Origin: Tautonia plasticadhaerens
Lineage (GTDB): Bacteria > Planctomycetota > Planctomycetia > Isosphaerales > Isosphaeraceae
Direction: 5' to 3'
DNA length: 64,000 bases
Assembly (NCBI RefSeq): GCF_007752535.1
Contig: NZ_CP036426.1
Coordinates: 3,410,001-3,474,000 of the forward strand
Numbering within the stretch: the stretch's first letter is position 1; every line of letters starts with the position of its first letter. Shown here piece after piece: positions 42,015 through 49,716 of this stretch. Made by a program: the position numbers and the translations under genes. The notes beneath the pieces are model-generated. The model had not been told where the DNA came from. It made no database searches and saw only the letters and a list, made by a program, of their open reading frames with translations.

Positions 42015-42856
42015 AAGTTGCTGGAGTTGTGACTTGGATTCAGGTCGCGATCGTTCTCGTCGCTTTCGCTGCGAATATCGCCTTAGCGTATTTTCCCTCG
42101 CTGGTGGGAGCGTTGACGGGATTGCCGGATGATCCAGATGCGCGCCAGATTTTGGAGTTCCAAATATCAGCGATTTGCCTACAATTCGGCCTTCTGACGG
42201 GCGTGATCGGCGCAATCTTCGCGCTGGAGGCCGTCAAATCGGACGATTTTCGTGAGAACTTGAAACGGCTCGTTGGGATCATTCAGGTCAAGAAGCTTTC
42301 TTCAGAAGACTTTTATAGAGAATTTTATCACGCAGCCTCGAAGGCTAAGCATGTCGTCAACATTTCGTACCTAGCCCCCGATCCGCCCGGCAAACACGAC
42401 CACCAATACAAGAAGGATTATTACAAAAATCTACAAACATTGATTTGCAGGAACAGCAAAGTGACCTTCCGCAGGATCATCCGGAGGACCGACGAGAATT
42501 ACGCGTGGGCGTGCGAACTGCTGCGAGAATTTGAGGGTAGGGCCAATGCGAGTATCGCCCTCATTAACGAGTCGGACAGTACAGCAAACCCAGCGGCGCT
42601 CAGCGTCCAAGTGATCGATTCAAGATTTGCGTGGTTCGTGGCGGTGAAAGACCACGATCAGTATGGAGACTGGAGGGACATATTTGTCGAGAACGAGCAG
42701 CTTGCCGAGGCCATGGGCATATATTACGAACGGCTTTGGGATAGATCGGACGAGTTGCTCAGGTGCGGAAAATTGACTGCCGAGGGCCGGAGGCTGCTGG
42801 CCGAGAATGCCGCCTCTACGGGCGATGGAACGATGGCAAGTGCTGACCAACCATGA
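42011..42856 (+). CDS. Two-TM membrane protein with PLD-like cytoplasmic domain
   Basis: The 281-residue product (GTG start, overlapping the glycosylase stop) has two N-terminal transmembrane helices: WIQVAIVLVAFAANIALAYF and CLQFGLLTGVIGAIFALEAV. A soluble domain of ~190 residues follows. Segments such as FYREFYHAASKAKHVVNISY, KVTFRRIIRRTDENYAWACE and LSVQVIDSRFAWFVAVKDHD, with MGIYYERLWDRSDELL at the end, resemble one lobe of phospholipase-D-fold proteins. No HxKxxxxD active-site motif is present. It may therefore be a sensor or effector without PLD catalysis. It overlaps the next gene by four bases (ATGA). Function is unknown; the PLD relationship is a pattern impression that needs structure comparison. 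Confidence 0.75.
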   Translation: MKVAGVVTWIQVAIVLVAFAANIALAYFPSLVGALTGLPDDPDARQILEFQISAICLQFGLLTGVIGAIFALEAVKSDDFRENLKRLVGIIQVKKLSSEDFYREFYHAASKAKHVVNISYLAPDPPGKHDHQYKKDYYKNLQTLICRNSKVTFRRIIRRTDENYAWACELLREFEGRANASIALINESDSTANPAALSVQVIDSRFAWFVAVKDHDQYGDWRDIFVENEQLAEAMGIYYERLWDRSDELLRCGKLTAEGRRLLAENAASTGDGTMASADQP

Positions 42857-44331
42857 ATCAAAGCCATTTATTTAATCCGAATGGGGATGAATGTGGCGCG
42901 GCGCTGCTGCTATCAATCCGTCCCCAGCATGCCGCCCGTATTTTCGATGGTCAGAAGAAATTCGAGCTTCGGAAAGCGCTGCCGAAGAAGCGGTTTGCTC
43001 GTGTCTATTTGTATGAAAGCGGCGGTCGGGGAATCGTGGGGTGCTTTGACGCCGGCCGCGTCATCCACCGGCCGCTCGATGACCTTTGGGAATCCGTTGG
43101 TGAGCATGCTACCACCCGGGAACGGTTCGACGCGTATTTCGGCAGCTGGCAGAAGGGCTATGCGATCGAGGTGCTTGCGCCGCTCAAATTTAGCCGGCCG
43201 CTGCGTCCTCCCGAACTGAAAGATGCAATCCCTACGTTCACGGCACCACAAAGCTTTCTGCTGCTTCAGCCTGGCGAAGGGCTCTTCAACGTGCTTGAGG
43301 AGAAGCGGAACGAGCACCTCGGCAACCGGTCAATCCGGCTGGAGCGCATTCGGCCGGAGAATCGTGACTGCTTCATCGAAATCGTGACGGAAGAAATTTC
43401 CAGAAATTACGACGAGATAACCCAAGGGTTCGCGGAATCGCTGATCAAGCTGGATGCCCTCGGTGAAGACCCCAATGGGATCTTTACGATCAGCAAAGAG
43501 GTGTATTCCGCATACGATGCACAGCATGGCCTGATCGGTTTCACGACACTGACGTTTAAGCTTGGTGGAGCAGCGAAGACTGGGCCGACGATCCTGTTTC
43601 CCGATTATCGCGGCAAAGGGTATGGCACATCGCTTCGCAGTAAAGTGGTCGAGCTTGCGAAGCAGCGTGGGCTACGAAAGTTGTATTGCACATGCCCGGA
43701 TACCGAGCTGCCCGTAATCCGGCATTTGCTCGGCAATGGCTACCGAGTTGAAGCTCATCTCACGGCGCACTATCGGCCCCGCCATGGCGAACTCGTTTTT
43801 GGGATGCGCCTTGACACAAAGGACAATGATTATCCGGCTGCTCCCAAGCGCAGATCCCTTAAGGCCGTCATAACTCCGCCAACATCGTTCCCTGATGGCA
43901 TATTGACCTCGGCTGCTCAGCAACTGCTTTCGGAAGCCGGATATCCCGTGGACGGCAACAAGGCAGCAATGCTTGTCCGTCGGGCGAAAGACGAGCAGTC
44001 CAAGCCGTATGAATCCAAACCAATTAGCATGATTTGCATGGCGCGAGATTCTCAGTGTGTCGGCCTGATGATTTTGATTCCGAAACGGGGCGGCGCGACC
44101 AAGGGAATTCTTGCGGCCAGCACATCGAATCGGGATTCGATCGCGCAATTGCTGTCAGCAGGTGAAAAGGGGCAGCGTGATCGGGGCAGGAGAAAGCTCT
44201 ATTTCGCCCAGCCGCTTAACGACCAGTATCTGATCGACATCATGATTCGGTCTGGGTATCAGGCAGAAGGCCTGCTCAAGCAGCCTTATAAACCCGGCCT
44301 TGACGCCCTGGTCATGTCGAAGCACATCTGA
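42853..44331 (+). CDS. ASCH (PUA-like) - GNAT - GNAT-like multidomain protein
   Basis: This 492-residue protein has three parts. Residues ~12-125 form an ASCH domain (LLLSIRPQHAARIFDGQKKF followed by ELRK; RVYLYESGGRGIVGCFDAGR), a PUA-fold RNA- or modified-base-binding module. Residues ~155-315 form a GNAT N-acetyltransferase (DYRGKGYGTSLRSKVVELAK is the acetyl-CoA loop, LPVIRHLLGNGYRVEAHL the substrate part). Residues ~325-492 look like a second, degenerate GNAT (SQCVGLMILIPKRGGATKGI, LYFAQPLNDQYLIDIMIRSG followed by YQAEG). It overlaps the preceding gene by four bases. The ASCH plus GNAT pairing suggests nucleic-acid-directed acetylation. With a DNA glycosylase in the same operon it may sense or act on modified nucleic acid. 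Confidence 0.8.
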   Translation: MNQSHLFNPNGDECGAALLLSIRPQHAARIFDGQKKFELRKALPKKRFARVYLYESGGRGIVGCFDAGRVIHRPLDDLWESVGEHATTRERFDAYFGSWQKGYAIEVLAPLKFSRPLRPPELKDAIPTFTAPQSFLLLQPGEGLFNVLEEKRNEHLGNRSIRLERIRPENRDCFIEIVTEEISRNYDEITQGFAESLIKLDALGEDPNGIFTISKEVYSAYDAQHGLIGFTTLTFKLGGAAKTGPTILFPDYRGKGYGTSLRSKVVELAKQRGLRKLYCTCPDTELPVIRHLLGNGYRVEAHLTAHYRPRHGELVFGMRLDTKDNDYPAAPKRRSLKAVITPPTSFPDGILTSAAQQLLSEAGYPVDGNKAAMLVRRAKDEQSKPYESKPISMICMARDSQCVGLMILIPKRGGATKGILAASTSNRDSIAQLLSAGEKGQRDRGRRKLYFAQPLNDQYLIDIMIRSGYQAEGLLKQPYKPGLDALVMSKHI

Positions 44332-44358
44332 GGGTAATTAGCAGGCTACGATTACCCT
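44331..44358. terminator. Bidirectional terminator-like stem-loop
   Basis: AGGGTAAT (44,331-44,338) and ATTACCCT (44,351-44,358) form a perfect 8-bp stem around a 12-nt loop, starting at the TGA of the ASCH-GNAT gene. It separates the rightward operon from the convergent restriction-modification gene. Confidence 0.6.
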
Positions 44359-44430
44359 ACCTCCGCCGCGCATCCCCCGACAGCAGCCGCTTCGGCCCCG
44401 CCGCGTCCGAGATGACCGGGCGTTGATGCC

Positions 44431-47400
44431 TCAATCCGCCGGCAATTCCCCCATGATCTCCGCGGTCTCCATGCTCACGCGGATCACCCGTTCGGCGAGC
44501 TGGACGATGAATTCCGGGTCATCCGGTCGGTTCGGATTGTCTTCGATACCTGAGCGCGGGTCTGTGTAGACCTGGTACTGATCGATAACCCATTCCAGCG
44601 GGCTGCGACTACCAACCCGGTACTTCAAGGCTTCTTCCGGCAAGCCGGTCAGGGTAAACGTGTCGTTGATGACGAGCGCCGATTTATCCCGGCTCAGCTT
44701 CATCTTTTCGACGTGGAAGGATAGCGGCGTGCCGTCAGCATAAACACCGTCAAGCGGCCAGGGCTCCGCCTCTTTGTACGCGAGATGAATCTCTGCCAGC
44801 TGCTTGCCGGCCTTGGAAAGGACCCAGAAATCCTCAGCAAGCGGCACCCGAGGCAGTTCCTTCTTGAGTTCTTCGGCATGGCTCAGCCGGTAGGACGGCT
44901 GGTGCAGTGCGCCGTATATGTAATAGAAAATATCCCATTTCCCGATCGCCTCGTCGCCGTAATTGTCGCGAAACCTCTCTAGTGCCCAGTCGGTGATGTT
45001 TTCCGTTCGGTTCGATCCATCTTCGTCGTAGACGTAGAACGGGAAGCACTGGTTGCCGTCGCCGGACGTGAAATGCAGATCGGTGATCTTGTCGGTCACC
45101 ATCACCGACCATGCGTCGCGGAATCCGACCGTCGGGACGCAGATGACGCGGTTTTCCCCCTCCGATTTCTCGGTCGGGAAAAACTTGTGAAACTGTCCGG
45201 ATTCGTCGACGGCGATGTTTTGGAAATATAGGAACATCTCGGTGAAGGGCCGGTACATCGCCCGGCGAACCCGTGTCTCATCAAACGTCATGTATTGGAG
45301 TTTTTTGAGAGAGCTTTTTAGATTACGACTCCACTTGATGTGGGTGATGTCCAGGAATTCGTCGAGGTCTTTCGGCGATCCGTCTTCGTTCTTGCCAGTG
45401 CCCCACTCCCGCTTGTACCGGTCGACTTCAGCGTTGTAATGGTCGATGAAGCTGCGCGCATTCTTGACCAGGGCAGCGCGATCGAAGTTGTAGAGGACCC
45501 GGTCACGGTTCGTTGACACGCCGAGCGAATAGGCTTTGAAGATTGTTTCATCTTCGATGCCCCGCTTTCCCGCCTTGGAGCCCAGTGGCAGGAACGAATC
45601 AAACTCATCGTTGTCACCGGAGCCTAGCCAGTCGTAGCGGGAATCGGGCTGCCGCTCCTCCCACTCGACCCCGCTGATGGATTTCACCCTGGCCAGCCAG
45701 GTTAGCTTTTCCTCCCTCCGCCATTGCTTGTCGACCTTGGCGTAGAAGAGCTGGCGCCGCTTGTGCTTGGCCGACCGGATCGCGACGGTGATGCCCACGC
45801 CAACCTGGATACCAAAGACGTTGTAGGCCGTCCCGCTCAGCTTGGGATCTGACTTGACGTCGCCCATCAGGTCGAGGTGATAGACCCGAGTAAAATCATC
45901 GAGTAGGTGCTTCCGCATGCCATCGAAGGCAAACTTGTGTACGAAGCTGTTATTGGTTACGAAGCAGACAATGCCGTCCCGGCCACCGAGCCGATCGGTG
46001 GCCCACCGGAAAAATTTCACATATGGATCATAGAGCTTTGTACTAAGTGTGGCCCTTGAATCCCTGGCATAGGTGTGCTTGATCTGATTGTCGACGACCT
46101 TGTATTTCCGGTTTTTGTTCCGGTCGTTCTCGTTGACCTGCCCTATGTTGTACGGCGGATTCCCGATGATGACCGTGATTTGCGCCTGTTGCTGGCGGTT
46201 AACCCGATCCGTATTCTCCTCCGTCACGAACGACAGCTTTCCCGATTCGTCGGCCAATTCCAGCGTGTCCACGAAGCAAAGCCCGTCGAACGGTACATAC
46301 TCGCCCGTCAGCTCGAAATATTCGTGCTCGATGTTTTGAGAGGCGATGTAGTACGGAAGCAGCATCACTTCGTTGGCGAACAACTGGTTCTCGTACGCCC
46401 GGGGCAATTCCCTGCGGTCGAATCGTCGCAGCAGATTGACCAGGAAATTCCCTGTGCCCGTGCAGGGGTCCAGGATATTGACGCCCTCGCCGGTCAGTTT
46501 CTTCTTGAACTCGGATTTCAGCACGCCGTCGACGCTGGCACACATGAAATCCACGATGGCCTGCGGCGTGTAGACGATGCCGTGCGTGTCGGCCAGCTTA
46601 ACCGAGTACCCTTGGAAGAATCGCTCGTAAACGGAATTAAGGAAGTATTGTTTCTCGCCGAAATCCTCGATCGTCCGCGCAGCTTTCTCGATGGCAGTAT
46701 AGAACGGGTTGAGCGATTTCAGGAACTCCTGCCGGTTGAAGCTCTTGCTCACCAGCGCTTCGATCACTTTCTCGACTTCGGCGGCGATGACGTTGCGCCT
46801 CACAAACTCCTGGTTCTGAAACACACGCTCGAACAGCCGCTCGGTAAGGAGATGCTGCACGAGCATCTCATCCACCGCGGCGTCGCTAATATTGGGATTC
46901 AATGAAGTCCGGCACAGCTCCAGCAATGACTGGAACGCGGCGGCGAATTTCGGAGTGTTCTTATGGGCGTCTTCGATTTTTTCGAGCAGGGCTTTGGCAA
47001 GCGATGGAATGCGATCACGAAAGTCGATGACCGCCTGCTCGAATCCCTCGAAATCGCGTTCGGTGTGTGCGTAGAATTGATTTAATAGCCCGACCAGCTC
47101 CTCCGGGTCTTGCAGTTTCGCCCGCATGACCCGCTTGCCATTCTGGTATAGTATCCCTTCTCTCGTATCCTCGAAAATCGTGTTGATGGTCGGGTAGCCC
47201 TGGGCGATCTTCTTGCGAATTTCGTCTTCCAGCTTGTCGTCAGTGTCCTTCGCTTCCCAGTAGCCGCGCGGGAAGAGCCAGGCCCCGTCACGCAGTGTTC
47301 CATCAGGGCGGATGGACCTGCCTTTCACCTTCATGGTCAATTCTGGGATCAGCGTCCACTTGTGCAGCTTGCCGGTCTCAGCCAACAAGTTCTGGAACGC

Positions 47401-47511
47401 GGAACGCAACGCCGTTTCGTGGCTGACGCTCTGCCCCGCGTAGGCCTGCAGGGCTTCGTAATAGGCAGGAACGGCCTTGTGCGTCGCTTTGATGACCGGG
47501 ACAGCAGGCAT
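44431..47511 (-). CDS. Single-chain restriction-modification enzyme (type ISP/IIG-like N6-adenine methyltransferase)
   Basis: The 1,026-residue protein starts with a PD-(D/E)xK nuclease: IRPDGTLRDGAWLFPRGYWE and EAKD give D70...E86-x-K88. A helical coupler (~120-300) leads to an N6-adenine methyltransferase with motif I ILDPCTGTGNFLVNLLRR (348-356 core) and motif IV VIIGNPPYNIG (NPPY at ~451-454). The C-terminal ~450 residues (from ~ RDGIVCFVTNNSFVHKF) carry the rest of the methyltransferase and a target-recognition region. Type ISP enzymes normally have an SF2 helicase between nuclease and methyltransferase; none is visible here, so it resembles a type IIG/IIL enzyme built from ISP parts. 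It should both cut and protect DNA. AGAGG precedes ATG 47511. Confidence 0.9.
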   Translation of the reverse strand: MPAVPVIKATHKAVPAYYEALQAYAGQSVSHETALRSAFQNLLAETGKLHKWTLIPELTMKVKGRSIRPDGTLRDGAWLFPRGYWEAKDTDDKLEDEIRKKIAQGYPTINTIFEDTREGILYQNGKRVMRAKLQDPEELVGLLNQFYAHTERDFEGFEQAVIDFRDRIPSLAKALLEKIEDAHKNTPKFAAAFQSLLELCRTSLNPNISDAAVDEMLVQHLLTERLFERVFQNQEFVRRNVIAAEVEKVIEALVSKSFNRQEFLKSLNPFYTAIEKAARTIEDFGEKQYFLNSVYERFFQGYSVKLADTHGIVYTPQAIVDFMCASVDGVLKSEFKKKLTGEGVNILDPCTGTGNFLVNLLRRFDRRELPRAYENQLFANEVMLLPYYIASQNIEHEYFELTGEYVPFDGLCFVDTLELADESGKLSFVTEENTDRVNRQQQAQITVIIGNPPYNIGQVNENDRNKNRKYKVVDNQIKHTYARDSRATLSTKLYDPYVKFFRWATDRLGGRDGIVCFVTNNSFVHKFAFDGMRKHLLDDFTRVYHLDLMGDVKSDPKLSGTAYNVFGIQVGVGITVAIRSAKHKRRQLFYAKVDKQWRREEKLTWLARVKSISGVEWEERQPDSRYDWLGSGDNDEFDSFLPLGSKAGKRGIEDETIFKAYSLGVSTNRDRVLYNFDRAALVKNARSFIDHYNAEVDRYKREWGTGKNEDGSPKDLDEFLDITHIKWSRNLKSSLKKLQYMTFDETRVRRAMYRPFTEMFLYFQNIAVDESGQFHKFFPTEKSEGENRVICVPTVGFRDAWSVMVTDKITDLHFTSGDGNQCFPFYVYDEDGSNRTENITDWALERFRDNYGDEAIGKWDIFYYIYGALHQPSYRLSHAEELKKELPRVPLAEDFWVLSKAGKQLAEIHLAYKEAEPWPLDGVYADGTPLSFHVEKMKLSRDKSALVINDTFTLTGLPEEALKYRVGSRSPLEWVIDQYQVYTDPRSGIEDNPNRPDDPEFIVQLAERVIRVSMETAEIMGELPAD

Positions 47512-47674
47512 CGGCTCGACCTCTGAAGACCATGCGTGGTACAGGAATACTGTTAATCAGCGAGCGATAACGGCCGACATGGGGCTTGGGCGGTGGTTTG
47601 GAGGATCATTAACCTAATCTAGCACCTCCCGGTATCAGGCGTTTTGGGGGCCGACCATGAGCCGACCGTGCGAT

Positions 47675-48160
47675 TCACCCCCTCCGCTGCCCGCAATGCT
47701 CTCGCATTCCGCATGACCGGCACTGGGCGGGCCTGGGATTCACCGGGATCGGTTCGGCCACCTGCCTGCGTGCCGCCCGAATCTGATCGGCCACGTCGAG
47801 CACCCAAGCCCGCAGCTTCTCCGTATTCTCTATCTTCACCCGCTCGCCATCCCCCGTCACGATGAACCCGCGCGGCGGCCGGATGCCGGTCGTTTCCTCG
47901 ATCAGCAGGAAGTAAACGCCCATCTGCGCCCGGTGCGAATCGTAGACCCGCCGGGAGGACTTCCATTCCTCCGGGATGCCGCCTTCGATGATCCGGTCCG
48001 GTCTGCCGGCCAGCCCCAGCCGGGCGGAGTAGAGCGTCCGGGTATCCAGATCGAGCGTTCGGCCCTGCCCCAGCCCACGCCGCTCCCGCACGCCCCTGCC
48101 GCTCAGGATCAGCAGCAAACCGAGCACCAGGGCGGCGACAACGATCAGCCAGGGCGTCAT
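47675..48160 (-). CDS. Cas4-like PD-(D/E)XK nuclease, C-terminal half with N-terminal TM helix
   Basis: From ATG 48160 the product is 161 residues. The N-terminus is a transmembrane helix (MTPWLIVVAALVLGLLLILS). A RecB/Cas4-type nuclease core follows: LGLAGRPDRIIEGGIPEEWK gives D55 and E65-x-K67, and RVYDSHRAQMGVYFLLIEE gives the QxxxY motif at Q79-Y83. The end, PAQCRSCGMREHCGQ, has three Cys (147, 150, 156) as in the C-terminal Fe-S ligands of Cas4. Cas4 proteins need a fourth Cys near their N-terminus. That Cys is absent here but present in the upstream co-translated gene (48,157-48,414, ATGA overlap). The two products therefore look like halves of one nuclease anchored in the membrane. Confidence 0.8.
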   Translation of the reverse strand: MTPWLIVVAALVLGLLLILSGRGVRERRGLGQGRTLDLDTRTLYSARLGLAGRPDRIIEGGIPEEWKSSRRVYDSHRAQMGVYFLLIEETTGIRPPRGFIVTGDGERVKIENTEKLRAWVLDVADQIRAARRQVAEPIPVNPRPAQCRSCGMREHCGQRRG

Positions 48161-48414
48161 CGGGTGAGCAGCCAGAGCGCCACCGCCAGAATCACGGCGA
48201 TCACGATCAGGACGCGGCCGAGCGAAATGGAGCCGCCTGCCACCCGCTCGGCGGTTGCCTTGGCTTCGTGGTGCCGGGTGCCGGCGGCAAGCGCCGGACG
48301 GTTGCCGGGCGGCAGCTGCAGGCCATCGCGGAGCCGCCACGATTCCGGGCAGAACACAAAGTTCGCGATTTCGCTGGCGGTGACGGTCTCAAGCCGCTGA
48401 TCGTCGTGCCCCAT
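48157..48414 (-). CDS. Cas4-like nuclease, N-terminal half with C-terminal TM helix
   Basis: The 85-residue product contains ETVTASEIANFVFCPESWRL, the typical Cas4 N-terminal 'SEI-x-x-F-x-x-CP-x-x-W-x-L' element with Cys22 as the first Fe-S ligand. GTRHHEAK is the conserved 'G-x-x-x-H' helix. After RVAGGSISLG it ends with a transmembrane helix (RVLIVIAVILAVALWLL). It has no catalytic core of its own. The next gene, overlapping by four bases, supplies the D/ExK core, QxxxY and the other three Cys. The split falls between two adjacent membrane helices, so both halves should sit side by side in the membrane. Confidence 0.78.
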   Translation of the reverse strand: MGHDDQRLETVTASEIANFVFCPESWRLRDGLQLPPGNRPALAAGTRHHEAKATAERVAGGSISLGRVLIVIAVILAVALWLLTR

Positions 48415-48671
48415 CAGAACGCCCCTGCCGATAGCCCACGCATCCCGCTGTCCGGCACAACGGCGACGACGCCGGAGGTGCCCTCCACGTCGAGATAGGT
48501 GACGTTGATGCTCCGGTCGTAGAGCAGCTTGGCTTTGGGCTGCTCCCGACAGACGTACTCGCTGGTCCGGTCTTCTTGCCGCCAGAGCGATCCGTCGCCC
48601 AGCTCGTAGACGCGGCCAGGTGCGTAGCCTTCAAACATGCCGGGTAGGCGGCCTTCCCAGGTTGTTTCCAT
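48414..48671 (-). CDS. Small hypothetical protein upstream of the split nuclease
   Basis: This 85-residue product (METTWEGRLPGMFEGYAPGR) appears beta-rich, with YELGDGSLWRQEDRTSEYVC and INVTYLDVEGTSGVVAVV. No signal peptide, membrane helix or known family is recognised. Its TGA overlaps the ATG of the Cas4-like N-half (TGATG), so it belongs to the same operon and may modulate the nuclease. The start at 48,671 follows GGAGGGATCGCC. Confidence 0.6.
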   Translation of the reverse strand: METTWEGRLPGMFEGYAPGRVYELGDGSLWRQEDRTSEYVCREQPKAKLLYDRSINVTYLDVEGTSGVVAVVPDSGMRGLSAGAF

Positions 48672-48755
48672 GGCGATCCCTCCTGCCGGATAGGATCGCA
48701 GGAGGGAGGAGGTGTGTCCAGATGTTCAGAAGGTGGCGTCCATGCCCCGTGCTGG

Positions 48756-49262
48756 TTACCCAAGCAGATCGACGATCCGCTTGACCTGATCCTTGCCTAG
48801 ACTATCGACCAGCGGCTTCATCGCCTCCATCGCGGCGAGCAGCTCGCCCTGGCCGCCGACCGCTGGCTTCTGCTGAGGTGGCGGGGCCAGGTAGCCTTCA
48901 ACGCCCTTGGTGGCGGCTTCTCGCGGTTTGCGGCCCGGCCTGCCCTTGGGCTTGGGGGCATCGCCGCCGCCATTCCCCTTCTTCGCCGCGCGGCTTTTCA
49001 TCTGCGACCGCGTGGCGCTCCAATGCTGCGGCGTGATCTCGATGCCGAATTCCCGCCGGATGTAGGCGGTGCCTTCCTGCGGCCCGTCATGCCCGGCCGC
49101 CAGAGAGCGGCGGATGGCTTCCGCTTTGGAAATGGCCTTGCCGCCGGTTACCGGCTCATCCTGGTCGTCGGGCTCGGTGGCTTCCAGTTCCGCCTGATCC
49201 TCCGGCAGGTCTTGCGATTCGTCTTCCGGCTCGACGTGCTTCGGAGCGGCTTTGCGGGCCAT
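48756..49262 (-). CDS. Planctomycete-type small HTH-like/basic protein
   Basis: The 168-residue product has an acidic N-terminus (~1-45), then SKAEAIRRSLAAGHDGPQEG and AYIRREFGIEITPQHWSATR followed by SQMKSR. This resembles small helical domains found in planctomycete hypothetical proteins, probably DNA-binding. A basic, Gly/Lys-rich linker (KPKGRPGRKPREA, AT-hook-like RPGRKP) and a C-terminal helix (GKDQVKRIVDLLG) follow. It probably binds DNA and may regulate the operon it heads (49,262 to 47,675 on the minus strand). The family likeness supports a planctomycete host for this mobile DNA. Confidence 0.65.
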   Translation of the reverse strand: MARKAAPKHVEPEDESQDLPEDQAELEATEPDDQDEPVTGGKAISKAEAIRRSLAAGHDGPQEGTAYIRREFGIEITPQHWSATRSQMKSRAAKKGNGGGDAPKPKGRPGRKPREAATKGVEGYLAPPPQQKPAVGGQGELLAAMEAMKPLVDSLGKDQVKRIVDLLG

Positions 49263-49304
49263 GGCTGCCTCAGTTAGTGGGCTGAAGGAACAGTCTGCTT
49301 ACCT

Positions 49305-49332
49305 ATATTAACGCGCAGCGGCGGCCGAGCAA
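49305..49332 (-). promoter_or_regulatory. Sigma-70-like promoter for the 49,262-47,675 operon
   Basis: On the minus strand TTGCTC (49,332-49,327) and TAATAT (49,310-49,305) are separated by 16 bp. The -10 box lies about 43 bp before the ATG at 49,262. Sequence match only. Confidence 0.4.
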
Positions 49333-49374
49333 TAACCTGTTGCGCCAAAGGCGAATAACCCCTAAGGTCGGCTA

Positions 49375-49457
49375 TGCGACCGACACAAGCCGATTCCCTA
49401 TGCTCCTGCGCGTAACCGCTGCCGGTCGGTCGCAAATCGCCATGCGGCGGTTACGCG
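49375..49457 (+). promoter_or_regulatory. Interleaved inverted repeats in the DUF3310-thyX leader (pseudoknot-like)
   Basis: Pair A is TGCGACCGAC (49,375-49,384) with GTCGGTCGCA (49,425-49,434), 10 bp and perfect. Pair B is CGCGTAACCGC (49,409-49,419) with GCGGTTACGCG (49,447-49,457), 11 bp and perfect. The order A-B-A'-B' is that of an H-type pseudoknot. Competing short hairpins overlap pair A: GGTCG-CGACC (about 49,366-49,381) and ACCG-CGGT (about 49,415-49,426). The element ends 22 bp before the DUF3310 ATG, so it may be a structured leader RNA or overlapping operators. Confidence 0.5.
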
Positions 49458-49479
49458 GAGGGGCAGATAGAGAGGCCAG

Positions 49480-49716
49480 ATGAATGATGCAGTCAACCAT
49501 CCGAAGCACTACAACAGCCACCCGTCTGGCGTAGAAGCGATCACGATCACCGAACACATGAACTTCAACGTGGGAAACGCCATGAAATATCTCTGGCGGT
49601 CTGATCATAAGAACGGCTTGGAGGATCTGAAGAAAGCGCGGTGGTACATCGACCGCGAGATTCAGCGTCTGGAGGGTGCAGCGTCAGCGTCGGTTTCGGG
49701 CAATGCAGCCGCTTGA
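49480..49716 (+). CDS. DUF3310 phage protein (nucleotide kinase-associated family)
   Basis: The 78-residue product matches DUF3310: VNHPKHYNSHPSGVEAITIT and EHMNFNVGNAMKYLWRSDHK carry the invariant HPxHY, GxEAI and GNAxKY(L/I)WR motifs. DUF3310 is found alone or fused in many phages, including T7 gp1.7, a nucleotide kinase. The small stand-alone form has no Walker motif, and its role in nucleotide metabolism is inferred. AGAGAGG precedes ATG 49480. It overlaps the thyX start by 14 bp, fitting a joint role in phage nucleotide supply. The C-terminus is a short Ala/Ser tail. Confidence 0.88.
   Translation: MNDAVNHPKHYNSHPSGVEAITITEHMNFNVGNAMKYLWRSDHKNGLEDLKKARWYIDREIQRLEGAASASVSGNAAA

Noticed and set aside
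42011..42856. Active phospholipase D
   Set aside because: No HxKxxxxD motif is present in the 281-residue membrane protein; only the general fold pattern is suggested.
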